Positions 25,843 to 35,726 of a stretch of DNA of 64,000 nt are shown piece by piece (position 1 is the first letter of the stretch; each line of letters starts with the position of its first letter). The position numbers and the translations under genes are program-made. A model generated the notes under the pieces. The model searched no databases and was not told where the DNA came from. It was given only the letters and a program-made list of their open reading frames with translations. The stretch covers positions 62,001 to 126,000 of the forward strand of contig JALHMS010000012.1 in NCBI GenBank assembly GCA_022843925.1, written 5' to 3'. This DNA is from Burkholderiales bacterium. GTDB taxonomy: Bacteria > Pseudomonadota > Gammaproteobacteria > Burkholderiales > Ga0077523.

Positions 25843-28800
25843 TTGAACTCCACGGTCACCTCTTCGGAAGACAGGACGCATCTGCGACGCCAGCGGCTGC
25901 CATCGCCGCTGATGGCGCTGGCACTCGGTCTCGTGCTGACCCTCGCCGTCTGGACCCTGACCGAATATGACCGAACGCGCTCCGAGGCGCAACGCGCGGC
26001 CGACGGTGCCGACCGCGTCGCCCACGAACTGGATCGCAGTCTTCGGCTGCTGGAGCAGTCGCTCCGCATGACCGCTGCCGGCGTGCTCTGGCGGACCAGT
26101 CTCGACGCCACGCACTGGGCCGACTTCGCCGACCGCCTGCAGTTGCCGGGTCTCACGCCGGGCGCTGTCGCGGGTCTGGGTTTCGCACCCCGGCAGGTGC
26201 GGGGCAACGGGATCGGCACCGGCGCGACTGGTGCCGACCGTCCGCGGCATCCGGTGCGTTTCGTGAGGCAGTGGGACCCCGCGGCGCCGCTGCCGGAGAT
26301 CGGCGTCGATCTCACGGCCGACTCGCCCCGGATCCCGGACCTCTGGCGCGTGCGCCGCAACCTCGGACCGGTCTACTCGGTCGCGTGGGATCCTGCGGCC
26401 CGGGGCGGGGCGTCCGTACCCACGGCCTGGCTGCTGCTTCCTGTGGAGGACGACGGCTACGCGAAGGGTGGGACCCGCGGGGTCCTGGTGGCGTCGCTGC
26501 GACTGGACGCCTTGCTCGGAGCCGCGCTGGCGACGGGTTCCGGCCTGCTGGGAGAACTCACGGTGCCAGGGGAGGCCGGCACGCCGCTGCGGGTGCGCGC
26601 CGGTGCTTCCGCCTTGCCCACCGCCGGATCGCTGCACACCCGCGATCTCGCCCGCCCAGGGGGCGCCTGGTCGGTCGCCGTGGGCCTGCGGAACCCGACA
26701 CCGATGTTCGGCGGCAGTGGCGTCGTGCTCGTCGCCGGCGCCATCGCGACCGTGGTCGTGGTCGGGTTCGCGGTGCGTACCCGCGAGGTGCGTCGTCGCG
26801 CCGACCGGTTCGAGGATCGCGCCGCGCGGAGCGAATCGCGCTTCGAGTTGCTCGCCGAGTCGGCACCCTTCCTGGTCTGGATGACCGACAACACCTTGTC
26901 TGCCACCTACCTCAATCCGGTGTGGCGGCAACTCACCGGCGCCGAACGGTCGTCGGGCCTCGGGACCTCATGGCGCGACGCGATCCATCCCGACGACCAC
27001 CCGATGCTGCAGGCGGCGCTGTCGACGGAGGGTGACGAAGGCACGTTCCGCTGCCGGATCCTGCATCGCGACGGCAGCCACCGCTGGTTGCTCGTCAACT
27101 ACCGCCGGACGACTGACGAGGCGGGTTCGCCGAGCGGCATCATGGGCGTGGGCATCGACATCGACAGCGTGCACCGGGCGGAGGAACTCCGCGAAGCCGA
27201 CCATCAGTTCCTGCGGGTCCTGCTCGATTCCGTGCCGGCCCCGATATGCGTCAAGTCGGCGGATCTTCGCTACCTCCTCGTGAACGATGCACTGTGCCGC
27301 CTGCTCGGTCGCACCCGGGAGGAGATCCTGGGCCGGGACGACTTCGACCTGTATCCGCCCGACGAGGCCGATGCCATCCGGGCACGCGACAGCCGGGTGC
27401 TCGCCGCGAACACCGCACTCGCGTTCGAGGCGCAGTACAGCTTTCCCGGCGGGCGGGTCATCGATGCCACCGGAGCAAAGACCGTCATCCGGCGCGGGGA
27501 CGGGGCAGCCCTGGTGCTCACCGCCATCAACGATGTCACCGCACTTCGCACGCAGGAGCGTGAACTCGTCGCCGTGGGACTGCGTCTCCAGGTCACCGGG
27601 GAGATCCTCCGGGCGGCACTCGATGCGCGTCCAGCCGCGGTGGTCATCGACATCGCGCTGCGCGGACTCGCAAGGCTCCTGGGGGACGTCCGGGTGACCT
27701 TCTGGACACCGCAGGCGCAGGACGTCGCCCGCGTCGCGCAGTCGTTGGGCACGGCTTCCCTGCCCGCGCTCGAGCCCATGACGGGCGACCCCGGCGCCCT
27801 CGAGCGCTATCGCGATCTGCTCGTGGACCTGCCGTGCCTCGTGCTGCGGGACATCGCGGCGGCCGACGAGCCGGCCGGCATGCACGGTGCGACCGCCGGG
27901 GCCCTGATCGGCGTGCCCGTCCGCGTGCGCGGGAGCCTGTGGGGGATCATCGAGATCGAGGCCCATGCGCCTCGCCAGTGGATGCCCGCGGACGTCAGCT
28001 CCGTCATGGACATGGGCAACGCACTCGCCGCGCACGGCGAGTTCGCCGCGGCGCGGGACGAGCGGGATGCTGCCTATCGCGACGTCGGTGACCAGCGGGC
28101 CTTCCTCGATGCGATTCTGGATTCCATTCCGCATCCGGTCTTCGTGAAGGATCGTGCCCATCGCCTGGTGACGGTCAACCAGGCAGTCTCCGATGCGTGG
28201 CAGCTCCCGAAGTCGGAGATCCTTGGTCGCCGGGACGAGGATCTCATCCCGCACGCGGCCGCGATGCAGGCTTACGAGGAGGACGACCGCGTTTTCGCCG
28301 ACGGCGTCGCGCTCACGCGGGAGACACGGTTCCGGACGCGCGCGGGCAACGGGGAGTGGGCGCTGCTCATCAAGCAGCGGGTGCTGGCCGCCGCGGGGCG
28401 GGAGTGTCTCGTCGGCGTGGCGATCCCCGTGGGGGATCTCAAGGCCGCGCAGCAGCGCGCCGAGGAGAGCGAGCGGCTTCTGTCCGCCGTGCTGAACGCG
28501 ATTCCGACGCCTGTCGTCGCGAAGGACGACGCGCTGCGGTGGGTGCTGGTGAACGATGCCTGCCTTGCAGCCGTCGGCCGGACGCGCGACGCGGCGCTGG
28601 GCCTGACGGATGCGGAGATCCTCCCACCCGCAGAGGCGGCGCGCTTCTCCGAGCAGGACCGCCAGGTGCTTGCGACCGGGCAGGCCCGGCGCTGCGAGGA
28701 GGCCTACCTCCGGGCCGACGGGGTGCAGGCCTGGCGAATCCAGTCGAAGCAGGTGGTCCGCCTGGTCGATGGTCGCAGCCTCGTGGTCGCGGCCGCCATC

Positions 28801-31800
28801 GACATCACGGATCGCAAGCGGGTCGAGAACGAGGCGCTCGCGGTCGGGAGGCGGCTGGAGCTGATGAACGCGCTCGGCGCAGCCACGATCGCCGGCACCG
28901 CCTTCGCGGATGTCGCCAAGTTGGCGGTGGACGGACTCGCGCGACTGGTGTCCTGCAGCGGCGCCGCGTACGCGACGATCGACGCGGACGGGCGTGTCCC
29001 GGCGCTGCATGTCGGGGGATTCTCCGAGGGTGCCGGACCGGGCACCGAGGCCTTCCGGCTGGCGGCCGCGCCCGGACACTATGAACTCCTCGCGAGCGGA
29101 CCGGTGGCCGTGACCCGCGACGTCGACGCGGTGCCTGCCGTTTCCGCCCTGGCCGCCGCCCGCCGGGACGGGGGCATGAAGGCGAGCGTCGAGGTGCCCG
29201 TCATGCGCCGAGGCCGGCTGCGCGGCGTGGCCGCCCTCTGCTCGGACGCGCCGCGGGACTGGTCCGACGAGGAGATCGCGATCCTGCGTGCCGTGGGCGA
29301 TGCCCTGGCCCTCGCACTCGAATCGAGTGAGGCGGCGGCGGAGCGGCTCCGGGCCGAGCGCGGCCTCCGCGAGGCGAAGGACTTCGTCGAGGGGCTGATC
29401 GACGCGGTCCCCCAGGCCATCTTCGTGAAGGACGAGGCCGGACGATGGGTGATGGCGAATCGGGCGTTCCAGCGCATGTGCGGGCTTGAACGGGAGGCTC
29501 TCATCGGGCGCACGAACCGCGAGGTCCACCCGGATGCCTGGGAGCGCATGGACCGCGAGGATGCCGAGGCCTTCGCGAGCCTGCAGCCGCTTCAGTACGA
29601 GGTCCCGGTGCAGGATGCATCGGGTGGCACGACGTGGTGGCTCACCTCGAAGTCGGCGGTGCAACTGTCGGCAGGAACGCGCTATCTGGTGTGCTCCGCC
29701 GCGGACGTGAGCGCGCTGAAGACGGCGTCGGTCGAGGTGGAGCGCGGGCGCCAGTTCCTCGATGCCGTGCTGAATGCCTTGCCGGTGCCGGTATTCGTGA
29801 AATCCACCGACCACCGGTGGGTCATCGTGAACGAGGCCGGCGAACGGTTGTACGGCCGGCCGCGATCGGAACTCGTGGGTTGCACCGACCACGATCTGCA
29901 CGACAAGGCCTTCAGCGACGCGGCGTGGCGCGAGGACGATTTCGTGCTTGCTGGGCACGGTCCCATCGTCGACGAGATCCACATGCCCGTCCGCGACGGA
30001 TCGCCGCGCTGGATCCTCAAGACCAAGGTCGCCACCGCGCTCGCCGACGGCAGCCGCTTCGTGATCGTCGCGAGCCTCGACATCACGGGCCGCAAGCAGG
30101 CCGAGGAGGAGGTCTTCGCAAGCCGGGCCCGCCTCGAGGTGCTGAACGGCATCGCCGGTTGCATGGTGCGGGGGGCGCCGCTCGACGAGACCGTGGCGTT
30201 CGCGGTCCGCAGTCTGTCGGAAGCCCTCGGCGGCACGCCCGTCGCCTATTGGCGGCGGGAGGGCGGGCGGGTCGTGGTGGCCGAAAGCGCCGATGCGGCC
30301 CTGGCCGGCAGTGTCATCGACATCGGTGCGGTCCCGGCCTGCCTTGCCCATCTCGAGGCCGGACGGGCGGTCGTCGTCGCGGATGCGAGTGGGCGCGTCG
30401 ATGCCGGGCTCGACGCCATGGCTGCAGCGTTCGCGGCGTCGGGGATGCGGGCATTCATCGCGATGCCCATCGGTGCCGGCACGGCGTCCGGCCTGCAGGC
30501 TTTGCTCACCCTCTCCTCGCCGGTGCCGCGGTCGTGGACGCCCCATGAGCGCCGCACGGTGCAGGAGGCCGCGGAGAGCCTGGTCCTGGCGCACATCGGG
30601 GACAGCGCGGAGCGTGCGCGGGCGCAGGTCGAGGCGGAACTGCGCGAGAACGAGGCAGTGCTCCAGGCGATGGTGTGGGCCTCGGATCTCGGACTCTGGA
30701 CGTGGGACGCCGTCCGCGATACCTACTGGTTCTCCGAGCGGGCCAAGGGCCAGCTCGGCTATGCGCCGCACGAGTTCGCCGATTCGGCGGCGTGGAGCGA
30801 GCACGTCCTGGAGGAGGACAGGCCGCGATTCGCGGCGGCTCTCAGGGCCAGCCTCCTGTCGGACTCGAACCGCTACGAGATCGAGTATCGGCTCCGGCAT
30901 CGCGACGGCAGCTACCGCAACATGCTGGTCCGGGCCCAGATCCAGCGCGACGCCGCAGGGCGCGCGGTGCGCTTCGTCGGCGCCAACATCGACGTCACCG
31001 ATTTCCGACGCGCACAGGCCGACCTGATCCGGCATCGCGACGATCTCGAGCGGGTGGTGGCGGAGCGGACCGCCGAGTTGGTCATGGCGAAGGATTCCGC
31101 CGAAGCCGCCAATGCGGCCAAATCGGAGTTCCTCGCCAACATGTCGCACGAGTTGCGGACCCCGATGCACGCGATCCTGTCGTTCTCGCGCCTCGGCATC
31201 GATCGCACCGGCGACCTCGACGTGCCGGTACCGAAGATCCGCCAGTACCTCGACCGGATCCATCAGAGCGGTGCACGCCTGCTGGCGCTGTTGAACGATC
31301 TGCTCGACCTCGCGAAGCTGGAGGCCGGGAAGATGCGCTACGAGTTCGCCCGGTGCGATCTGGTCGATGTCGTCCAAGGCATCGTGGCGGAGATGACCGC
31401 CTACGCGAGGGAGAACGGCGTGCGGATCGACGTCCGCCACGAGGGGCCGGTCTTCGCATGGTGCGATGCGCTGCGGGTCGGACAGGTCGTGCGCAACCTG
31501 CTGTCCAACGCGGTGAAGTTCACACCCTCCGGGAAGGTCGTGCGGGTCGTCGTCGATTCAGCCGACGGGGATCTCGTGCGCGTTGCGGTGCTCGACGAGG
31601 GCGTGGGCGTACCCGAGGACGAACTGGAGGCGGTCTTCGACAAGTTCGTCCAGAGCAGCAAGACCAACAGCGGCGCCGGCGGCACCGGCCTGGGCCTCGC
31701 CATCTGTCGCGAGATCGCCAGACAGCACCGCGGGAGCATCTGGGCCCGGAACGATCCCGGCGGCGGTGCCTGCTTCACATTGACGTTGCCTGCGCGGTCG

Positions 31801-31836
31801 GACGACGTCGCGCCACCACGGATGGAGGCGGCATGA
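25843..31836 (+). CDS. Giant multi-PAS/GAF sensor histidine kinase (kinase 2)
   Basis: About 1997 residues from TTG 25843; ATG 25912 is the alternative but would cut into the first membrane helix and drop the basic RRQR flank. TM1 is near 24-40, a CHASE-like periplasmic region near 60-250, TM2 near 292-312. PAS domains begin near 334, 456, 754, 879, 1181, 1305 and 1607, with GAF domains at about 580-735, 1003-1163 and 1430-1585: a repeating PAS-PAS-GAF order. The HisKA H-box has H1769; the ATPase has NLLSNAVKFT, DEGVGVP and GAGGTGLGLAI. No receiver domain. The stop overlaps the ATG of kinase 3. A large antisense open frame here is a codon-bias artefact. Confidence 0.9.
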   Translation: MNSTVTSSEDRTHLRRQRLPSPLMALALGLVLTLAVWTLTEYDRTRSEAQRAADGADRVAHELDRSLRLLEQSLRMTAAGVLWRTSLDATHWADFADRLQLPGLTPGAVAGLGFAPRQVRGNGIGTGATGADRPRHPVRFVRQWDPAAPLPEIGVDLTADSPRIPDLWRVRRNLGPVYSVAWDPAARGGASVPTAWLLLPVEDDGYAKGGTRGVLVASLRLDALLGAALATGSGLLGELTVPGEAGTPLRVRAGASALPTAGSLHTRDLARPGGAWSVAVGLRNPTPMFGGSGVVLVAGAIATVVVVGFAVRTREVRRRADRFEDRAARSESRFELLAESAPFLVWMTDNTLSATYLNPVWRQLTGAERSSGLGTSWRDAIHPDDHPMLQAALSTEGDEGTFRCRILHRDGSHRWLLVNYRRTTDEAGSPSGIMGVGIDIDSVHRAEELREADHQFLRVLLDSVPAPICVKSADLRYLLVNDALCRLLGRTREEILGRDDFDLYPPDEADAIRARDSRVLAANTALAFEAQYSFPGGRVIDATGAKTVIRRGDGAALVLTAINDVTALRTQERELVAVGLRLQVTGEILRAALDARPAAVVIDIALRGLARLLGDVRVTFWTPQAQDVARVAQSLGTASLPALEPMTGDPGALERYRDLLVDLPCLVLRDIAAADEPAGMHGATAGALIGVPVRVRGSLWGIIEIEAHAPRQWMPADVSSVMDMGNALAAHGEFAAARDERDAAYRDVGDQRAFLDAILDSIPHPVFVKDRAHRLVTVNQAVSDAWQLPKSEILGRRDEDLIPHAAAMQAYEEDDRVFADGVALTRETRFRTRAGNGEWALLIKQRVLAAAGRECLVGVAIPVGDLKAAQQRAEESERLLSAVLNAIPTPVVAKDDALRWVLVNDACLAAVGRTRDAALGLTDAEILPPAEAARFSEQDRQVLATGQARRCEEAYLRADGVQAWRIQSKQVVRLVDGRSLVVAAAIDITDRKRVENEALAVGRRLELMNALGAATIAGTAFADVAKLAVDGLARLVSCSGAAYATIDADGRVPALHVGGFSEGAGPGTEAFRLAAAPGHYELLASGPVAVTRDVDAVPAVSALAAARRDGGMKASVEVPVMRRGRLRGVAALCSDAPRDWSDEEIAILRAVGDALALALESSEAAAERLRAERGLREAKDFVEGLIDAVPQAIFVKDEAGRWVMANRAFQRMCGLEREALIGRTNREVHPDAWERMDREDAEAFASLQPLQYEVPVQDASGGTTWWLTSKSAVQLSAGTRYLVCSAADVSALKTASVEVERGRQFLDAVLNALPVPVFVKSTDHRWVIVNEAGERLYGRPRSELVGCTDHDLHDKAFSDAAWREDDFVLAGHGPIVDEIHMPVRDGSPRWILKTKVATALADGSRFVIVASLDITGRKQAEEEVFASRARLEVLNGIAGCMVRGAPLDETVAFAVRSLSEALGGTPVAYWRREGGRVVVAESADAALAGSVIDIGAVPACLAHLEAGRAVVVADASGRVDAGLDAMAAAFAASGMRAFIAMPIGAGTASGLQALLTLSSPVPRSWTPHERRTVQEAAESLVLAHIGDSAERARAQVEAELRENEAVLQAMVWASDLGLWTWDAVRDTYWFSERAKGQLGYAPHEFADSAAWSEHVLEEDRPRFAAALRASLLSDSNRYEIEYRLRHRDGSYRNMLVRAQIQRDAAGRAVRFVGANIDVTDFRRAQADLIRHRDDLERVVAERTAELVMAKDSAEAANAAKSEFLANMSHELRTPMHAILSFSRLGIDRTGDLDVPVPKIRQYLDRIHQSGARLLALLNDLLDLAKLEAGKMRYEFARCDLVDVVQGIVAEMTAYARENGVRIDVRHEGPVFAWCDALRVGQVVRNLLSNAVKFTPSGKVVRVVVDSADGDLVRVAVLDEGVGVPEDELEAVFDKFVQSSKTNSGAGGTGLGLAICREIARQHRGSIWARNDPGGGACFTLTLPARSDDVAPPRMEAA

Positions 31837-34817
31837 CGGCCGGTTCTGCCGCGACGGGGATCGAGCTGCCAGCCGCAGCGGCGCCACGCCCGGGCAGCGA
31901 TCGGCCAGCGTGGCGGGTGCTGCCGTGGTTGGTCGCGGTGGCCGGGGTCGCGGTCACGCTGCTTGCCGCCTGGTTTGCCCGTGAGCGCTGGGACGACGCG
32001 GCCCGGGATCGGCTCGGGGCCATGGTCAGCGCCGAAGCCATGCGTCTCGTCGGCCGCCTCGAGTCTGCCGAAGAGGTCCTTCGCGGCGCGGCTGCCCATG
32101 CGGCACTCACGGATCGGGAGGGCGAGTGGAGCGCCTACGTGGATCGCCTCGAGCTCCCCGTCCACCATCCGGAGATGTCGCGACCCGTGCTCCGTGTGCG
32201 CCCCGTGGATCGCCGCGGCGCGTCGGCGGCCTGGGCCCCTGTCACAGCCGGCGAGGGTGGGCCGGCCGGCGGAGGCGGGGCACTCCGCGTCCGAGTGTCG
32301 GTGCCGGTCCTGCGCGGGACTGCCGCGGGCGGCGACGACGTCGTCGGTGCCGTCGAGTCGACCGTCGTGGTGACCGTCGGCGACCAGGGCGGGACGGTCT
32401 CGCCCAGGCCGGTGAGCTGGACGCTCGGCGCGGTGTCCGAGTCGGCGGTCCGCGCCGCGGCATCGGGCGGGACGATGGCGGTGTCGTCGATGGAGCACCG
32501 CGGGCACCGATGGTGGCTTGCAGCGACCCCTGCACCGGACTTCTTCCGCGACTTCGATGCCGTGGACCCCAACGTCGTGCTGTCGACCGGCCTGTGTCTG
32601 ACGGGCATCGTGGTCACGGCCCTGCTGTTCGCGCAGCGTCGCCGTCCCGCATCGGTCGAGGCCGGTGGCGAGGCCCGGGTCCCGTGGGTCTCGGCCGGCA
32701 GAGACTCCGCTCCGGATCTGCAGCGGGTGATCGACGCGCTCCCGAACCCGCTGTTCGTGAAGAGCGACCAGGCCCGCTGGGTGGCCGTGAACGATGCGTT
32801 CTGCCGACTCGTGGGGCGGCCGAGGGAAGCGCTGCTGGGCCATACGGATGCCGATCTGCTGCCCGCGGAACATGCGGCGCGCAACATGGACGAGGACGCC
32901 ATCGTGCGCCGCACCGGCACCGGCCGGACCTTCGAGGAGCGCCTGATCGGCGCCGACGGGACAGAGCGATGGTTGCTGAAGAACAAGTCCCCGATCCGCC
33001 TGGCCGACGGCACGACCTTTCTCGTGGGGATCGCGACCGACATCACGGAACGTCGGCGCCACGAGCAGTCGGTGCTCGCTTCCCGACACCGGTTGCAGCT
33101 GGTGAACGAGCTGACCGCAGCGGTGGTCGGCGGTCTTCGACGGGTGGATGTGGTCCGGCTTGCCGTCGACCGGCTGGCCGCGACCCTGCCGGGTGCCCGG
33201 GTCACCTTCGCAGCCGGCCTCGGGGAATCCCTGACCGCCGAACGCGTCAGCGGCGGCGCGGATCTCCCGGTGATCGGCGAGGACCGGTTCTCGGTCCGCG
33301 ACGCGGTCTGGGAGTCCGGACTCGCCGCAGGTCTCCCGATGAGCATCGACGACGGCACCCGGGACGGGGCGTATCCCGCGCTGACCAGCCATCTGCACGC
33401 CGCCGGTGTGTCCGCCGTGCTTGAGGCGGCGGTGCGCGGGGAGGGTGGAATGCTGGGGCGCATCGCCCTCGACCGTCGCGGACCGCATGCGTGGACGAAC
33501 GACGAGCGGCAGACCGTCATCGCGGTCGCCGATGCCGTGGCCGTCGTGCTCGGATACCTCCGCGCGAGCGCCGACCGCGAGGCGGCGGTGCAGGCGATGC
33601 GGAACCAGGAGGATGTCCTGCAGGCGGTCATCTGGGCGACGGATCTCGGCGTCTGGACCTGGGACGTGGCCGCGAACCGCGTGCACTGGTCGGTCGAGGC
33701 CAAGCGCCAGCTCGGCTACGGGGACGACGAGCTGGCCGGCAGTTGGGACAACTGGAAGCGCCGGGTGCATCCGGACGATCTCGCCCGTGTCCTGGGAGAG
33801 CTTCAGGCGCGGCTGGACTCGGGTGCCGACCGCTTCGAGTCGGAATTCCGGCTTCGCCACCGCGATGGTCGTTGGATCCACATCCTGTCGCGAGCCCGGA
33901 TTCGTCGCGATGAAGGCGGTACGCCGGTCCGCCTGCTCGGCGGCCATCTCGACGTGACCGAGTTCCGCCACGTTCAGGAGGCGCTGAGGAACCACCGGGA
34001 CGTCCTGGAGCGGAACGTGGTCGAGCGGACGGCGGAGCTGCTGGCGGCCAAGAATGCGGCCGAAGCCGCCAACCGCGCGAAATCGGAGTTCCTCGCCAAC
34101 ATGTCGCACGAGCTGCGGACGCCCATGCATGCGATCCTCTCGTTCGCGCAGCTCGGGATCTCGCGGTCCGGGGACACGGCGAAGACGCGGCAGTATCTGG
34201 AGCGTATCGACACGAGCGGCCGGCGGCTGCTGGGGTTGCTGAACGATCTGCTCGACCTGTCCAAGCTCGAAGCGGGGGCCATGCAATACGATTTCGGCTC
34301 GCACGGCGTCCAGGCCATCGCCGGTGCCGCCATCCAGGAGTTCGCGCTCCTGGCCGGGGAGCGCAGGATCTCGGTGGTGCTCGAAGCGGAGGACATCCCG
34401 GCATGGTGCGATCCGGTGCGTATCGGACAGGTGCTGCGGAATCTCCTCTCGAACGCCATCCGCTTCAGCCCGGTCGATGGCGCGATCCGTCTGGTGGTCG
34501 GGGCGGCTAGCATGGGTGAGGGCGCGGCGACGGCGCCCGCGGTACGGGTGGCGGTCGAGGACCATGGCGTCGGCATTCCGGAAGCCGAACTCGAGACGGT
34601 CTTCGACAAGTTCGTGCAGAGCAGCAAGACGAGGAGCGGTGCCGGTGGCACCGGGCTCGGGCTCGCCATCTGTCGGGAGATCGTCGGCCAGCATCGCGGC
34701 ACCATCCGGGCAGAGGCAACGCCCGGGGGCGGTGCGACAATCGTCATGTTGTTGCCACGGGAGCCGTTATCGCACGTGACTGACTCGGTACATGACTCAA
34801 GGAGTGATATCGCATGA
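31833..34817 (+). CDS. PAS/GAF sensor histidine kinase (kinase 3)
   Basis: A 994-residue kinase translated from ATG 31833, overlapping the kinase 2 stop. TM1 is near 29-49 and TM2 near 248-268, with a periplasmic loop unlike that of kinases 1 and 2. A single PAS (about 296-410), a GAF (about 420-575) and a PAS_3 (about 595) precede HisKA (H759, NMSHELRTPMHAI) and the ATPase (NLLSNAIRFS, DHGVGIP, GAGGTGLGLAI). Its C-terminal half follows the same order as in the other two kinases, so the three share ancestry and differ in sensor length. It has no receiver domain. The stop overlaps the start of the first response regulator. Confidence 0.92.
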   Translation: MTAGSAATGIELPAAAAPRPGSDRPAWRVLPWLVAVAGVAVTLLAAWFARERWDDAARDRLGAMVSAEAMRLVGRLESAEEVLRGAAAHAALTDREGEWSAYVDRLELPVHHPEMSRPVLRVRPVDRRGASAAWAPVTAGEGGPAGGGGALRVRVSVPVLRGTAAGGDDVVGAVESTVVVTVGDQGGTVSPRPVSWTLGAVSESAVRAAASGGTMAVSSMEHRGHRWWLAATPAPDFFRDFDAVDPNVVLSTGLCLTGIVVTALLFAQRRRPASVEAGGEARVPWVSAGRDSAPDLQRVIDALPNPLFVKSDQARWVAVNDAFCRLVGRPREALLGHTDADLLPAEHAARNMDEDAIVRRTGTGRTFEERLIGADGTERWLLKNKSPIRLADGTTFLVGIATDITERRRHEQSVLASRHRLQLVNELTAAVVGGLRRVDVVRLAVDRLAATLPGARVTFAAGLGESLTAERVSGGADLPVIGEDRFSVRDAVWESGLAAGLPMSIDDGTRDGAYPALTSHLHAAGVSAVLEAAVRGEGGMLGRIALDRRGPHAWTNDERQTVIAVADAVAVVLGYLRASADREAAVQAMRNQEDVLQAVIWATDLGVWTWDVAANRVHWSVEAKRQLGYGDDELAGSWDNWKRRVHPDDLARVLGELQARLDSGADRFESEFRLRHRDGRWIHILSRARIRRDEGGTPVRLLGGHLDVTEFRHVQEALRNHRDVLERNVVERTAELLAAKNAAEAANRAKSEFLANMSHELRTPMHAILSFAQLGISRSGDTAKTRQYLERIDTSGRRLLGLLNDLLDLSKLEAGAMQYDFGSHGVQAIAGAAIQEFALLAGERRISVVLEAEDIPAWCDPVRIGQVLRNLLSNAIRFSPVDGAIRLVVGAASMGEGAATAPAVRVAVEDHGVGIPEAELETVFDKFVQSSKTRSGAGGTGLGLAICREIVGQHRGTIRAEATPGGGATIVMLLPREPLSHVTDSVHDSRSDIA

Positions 34818-35722
34818 TGCCCAAGGTCGCAAGATTGCTGGTTGTGGATGACGAACCGTTCAACCTCGAGATCATCGCCGAGCACCTCGACGGTGCCGGC
34901 TACGAGTTGGTGACGGCGAACGATGGGCAGGAGGCGTGGGATCTCCTGCAGAACGCCGGCGAAGACGAATTCGACGCCCTCATCCTCGACCGGATGATGC
35001 CGCGGATGGACGGACTCACGCTGCTGAAGCGGGTGAAGCAGGAGGCGCGCTTCCGCCAGGTCCCGGTCATCATGCAGACCGCCGCCGCGTCGAAGGAACA
35101 GGTGATGGAGGGCATACAAAACGGTGCCTACTATTACCTGACGAAACCGTTCGACGGCGAGGTGCTCGCCACGATCGTCCGCGCCGCACTGGCCGATCGG
35201 GCCGGCTGGAAGGACCTCACGCGATCCGCCCAGCGCGACACGCAGTTGTTTGCACTGATGGTGGAGGGGCGCTTCCAGTTCCGTACGCTCGAGGATGCCC
35301 GCGGCCTCGCGCAGCTGCTGGCGAACGCATGTCCGGAACCTGCCGGGGTGAGTCTCGGACTCCTGGAGCTGCTCGTGAATGCCGTGGAGCACGGCAACCT
35401 GGGCATCACCACGAAAGAGAAATCCCGTCTGCTCCATCAGGGCCTGTGGGAGAAGGATGTGGCGCGCCGTCTCGAGTTGCCGGAGAACGCGCAGAAGTGG
35501 GCCGAGGTGAGCTTCCGTCGCGACAGCGACGCCGTGCGGTTCACGATCCGGGATCAGGGCGACGGTTTCGATTGGAAGGCATTCCAGGAATTCGATCCCG
35601 CGCGCGCCTTCGAGCCGAACGGACGGGGGATCGCGCTTGCCCGACAGCTCTGCTTTGCAGATCTCGAGTACCTGGGCAACGGCAGCGAGCTGCGGTTCTC
35701 GGTGTCCGTTTCGCAAGGCTGA
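34814..35722 (+). CDS. Response regulator with RsbW-like ATPase output
   Basis: A 302-residue fusion. The receiver (about 1-125) has the VVDDE acidic pocket, phospho-acceptor D59 (LILDRMMP), T89 and K111. The C-terminal half is a HATPase_c_2 domain of the anti-sigma-kinase type: N-box ELLVNAVEHGN (N189), G1 IRDQGDGF (D247) and G2 GRGIALARQL. RsbW-type proteins bind a sigma factor or phosphorylate a STAS antagonist; here phosphorylation of the receiver would gate that. ATG 34814 overlaps the kinase 3 stop, so the four genes from kinase 2 onward are coupled or near-coupled. Confidence 0.9.
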   Translation: MMPKVARLLVVDDEPFNLEIIAEHLDGAGYELVTANDGQEAWDLLQNAGEDEFDALILDRMMPRMDGLTLLKRVKQEARFRQVPVIMQTAAASKEQVMEGIQNGAYYYLTKPFDGEVLATIVRAALADRAGWKDLTRSAQRDTQLFALMVEGRFQFRTLEDARGLAQLLANACPEPAGVSLGLLELLVNAVEHGNLGITTKEKSRLLHQGLWEKDVARRLELPENAQKWAEVSFRRDSDAVRFTIRDQGDGFDWKAFQEFDPARAFEPNGRGIALARQLCFADLEYLGNGSELRFSVSVSQG

Positions 35723-35726
35723 CGCG

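Noticed and set aside
26968-31440. A 1490-residue open frame antisense to kinase 2 (and an 1097-residue one antisense to kinase 3)
   Set aside because: High G+C third positions keep the opposite frame open; the translation is low complexity with no domain, while the plus strand encodes complete kinases.
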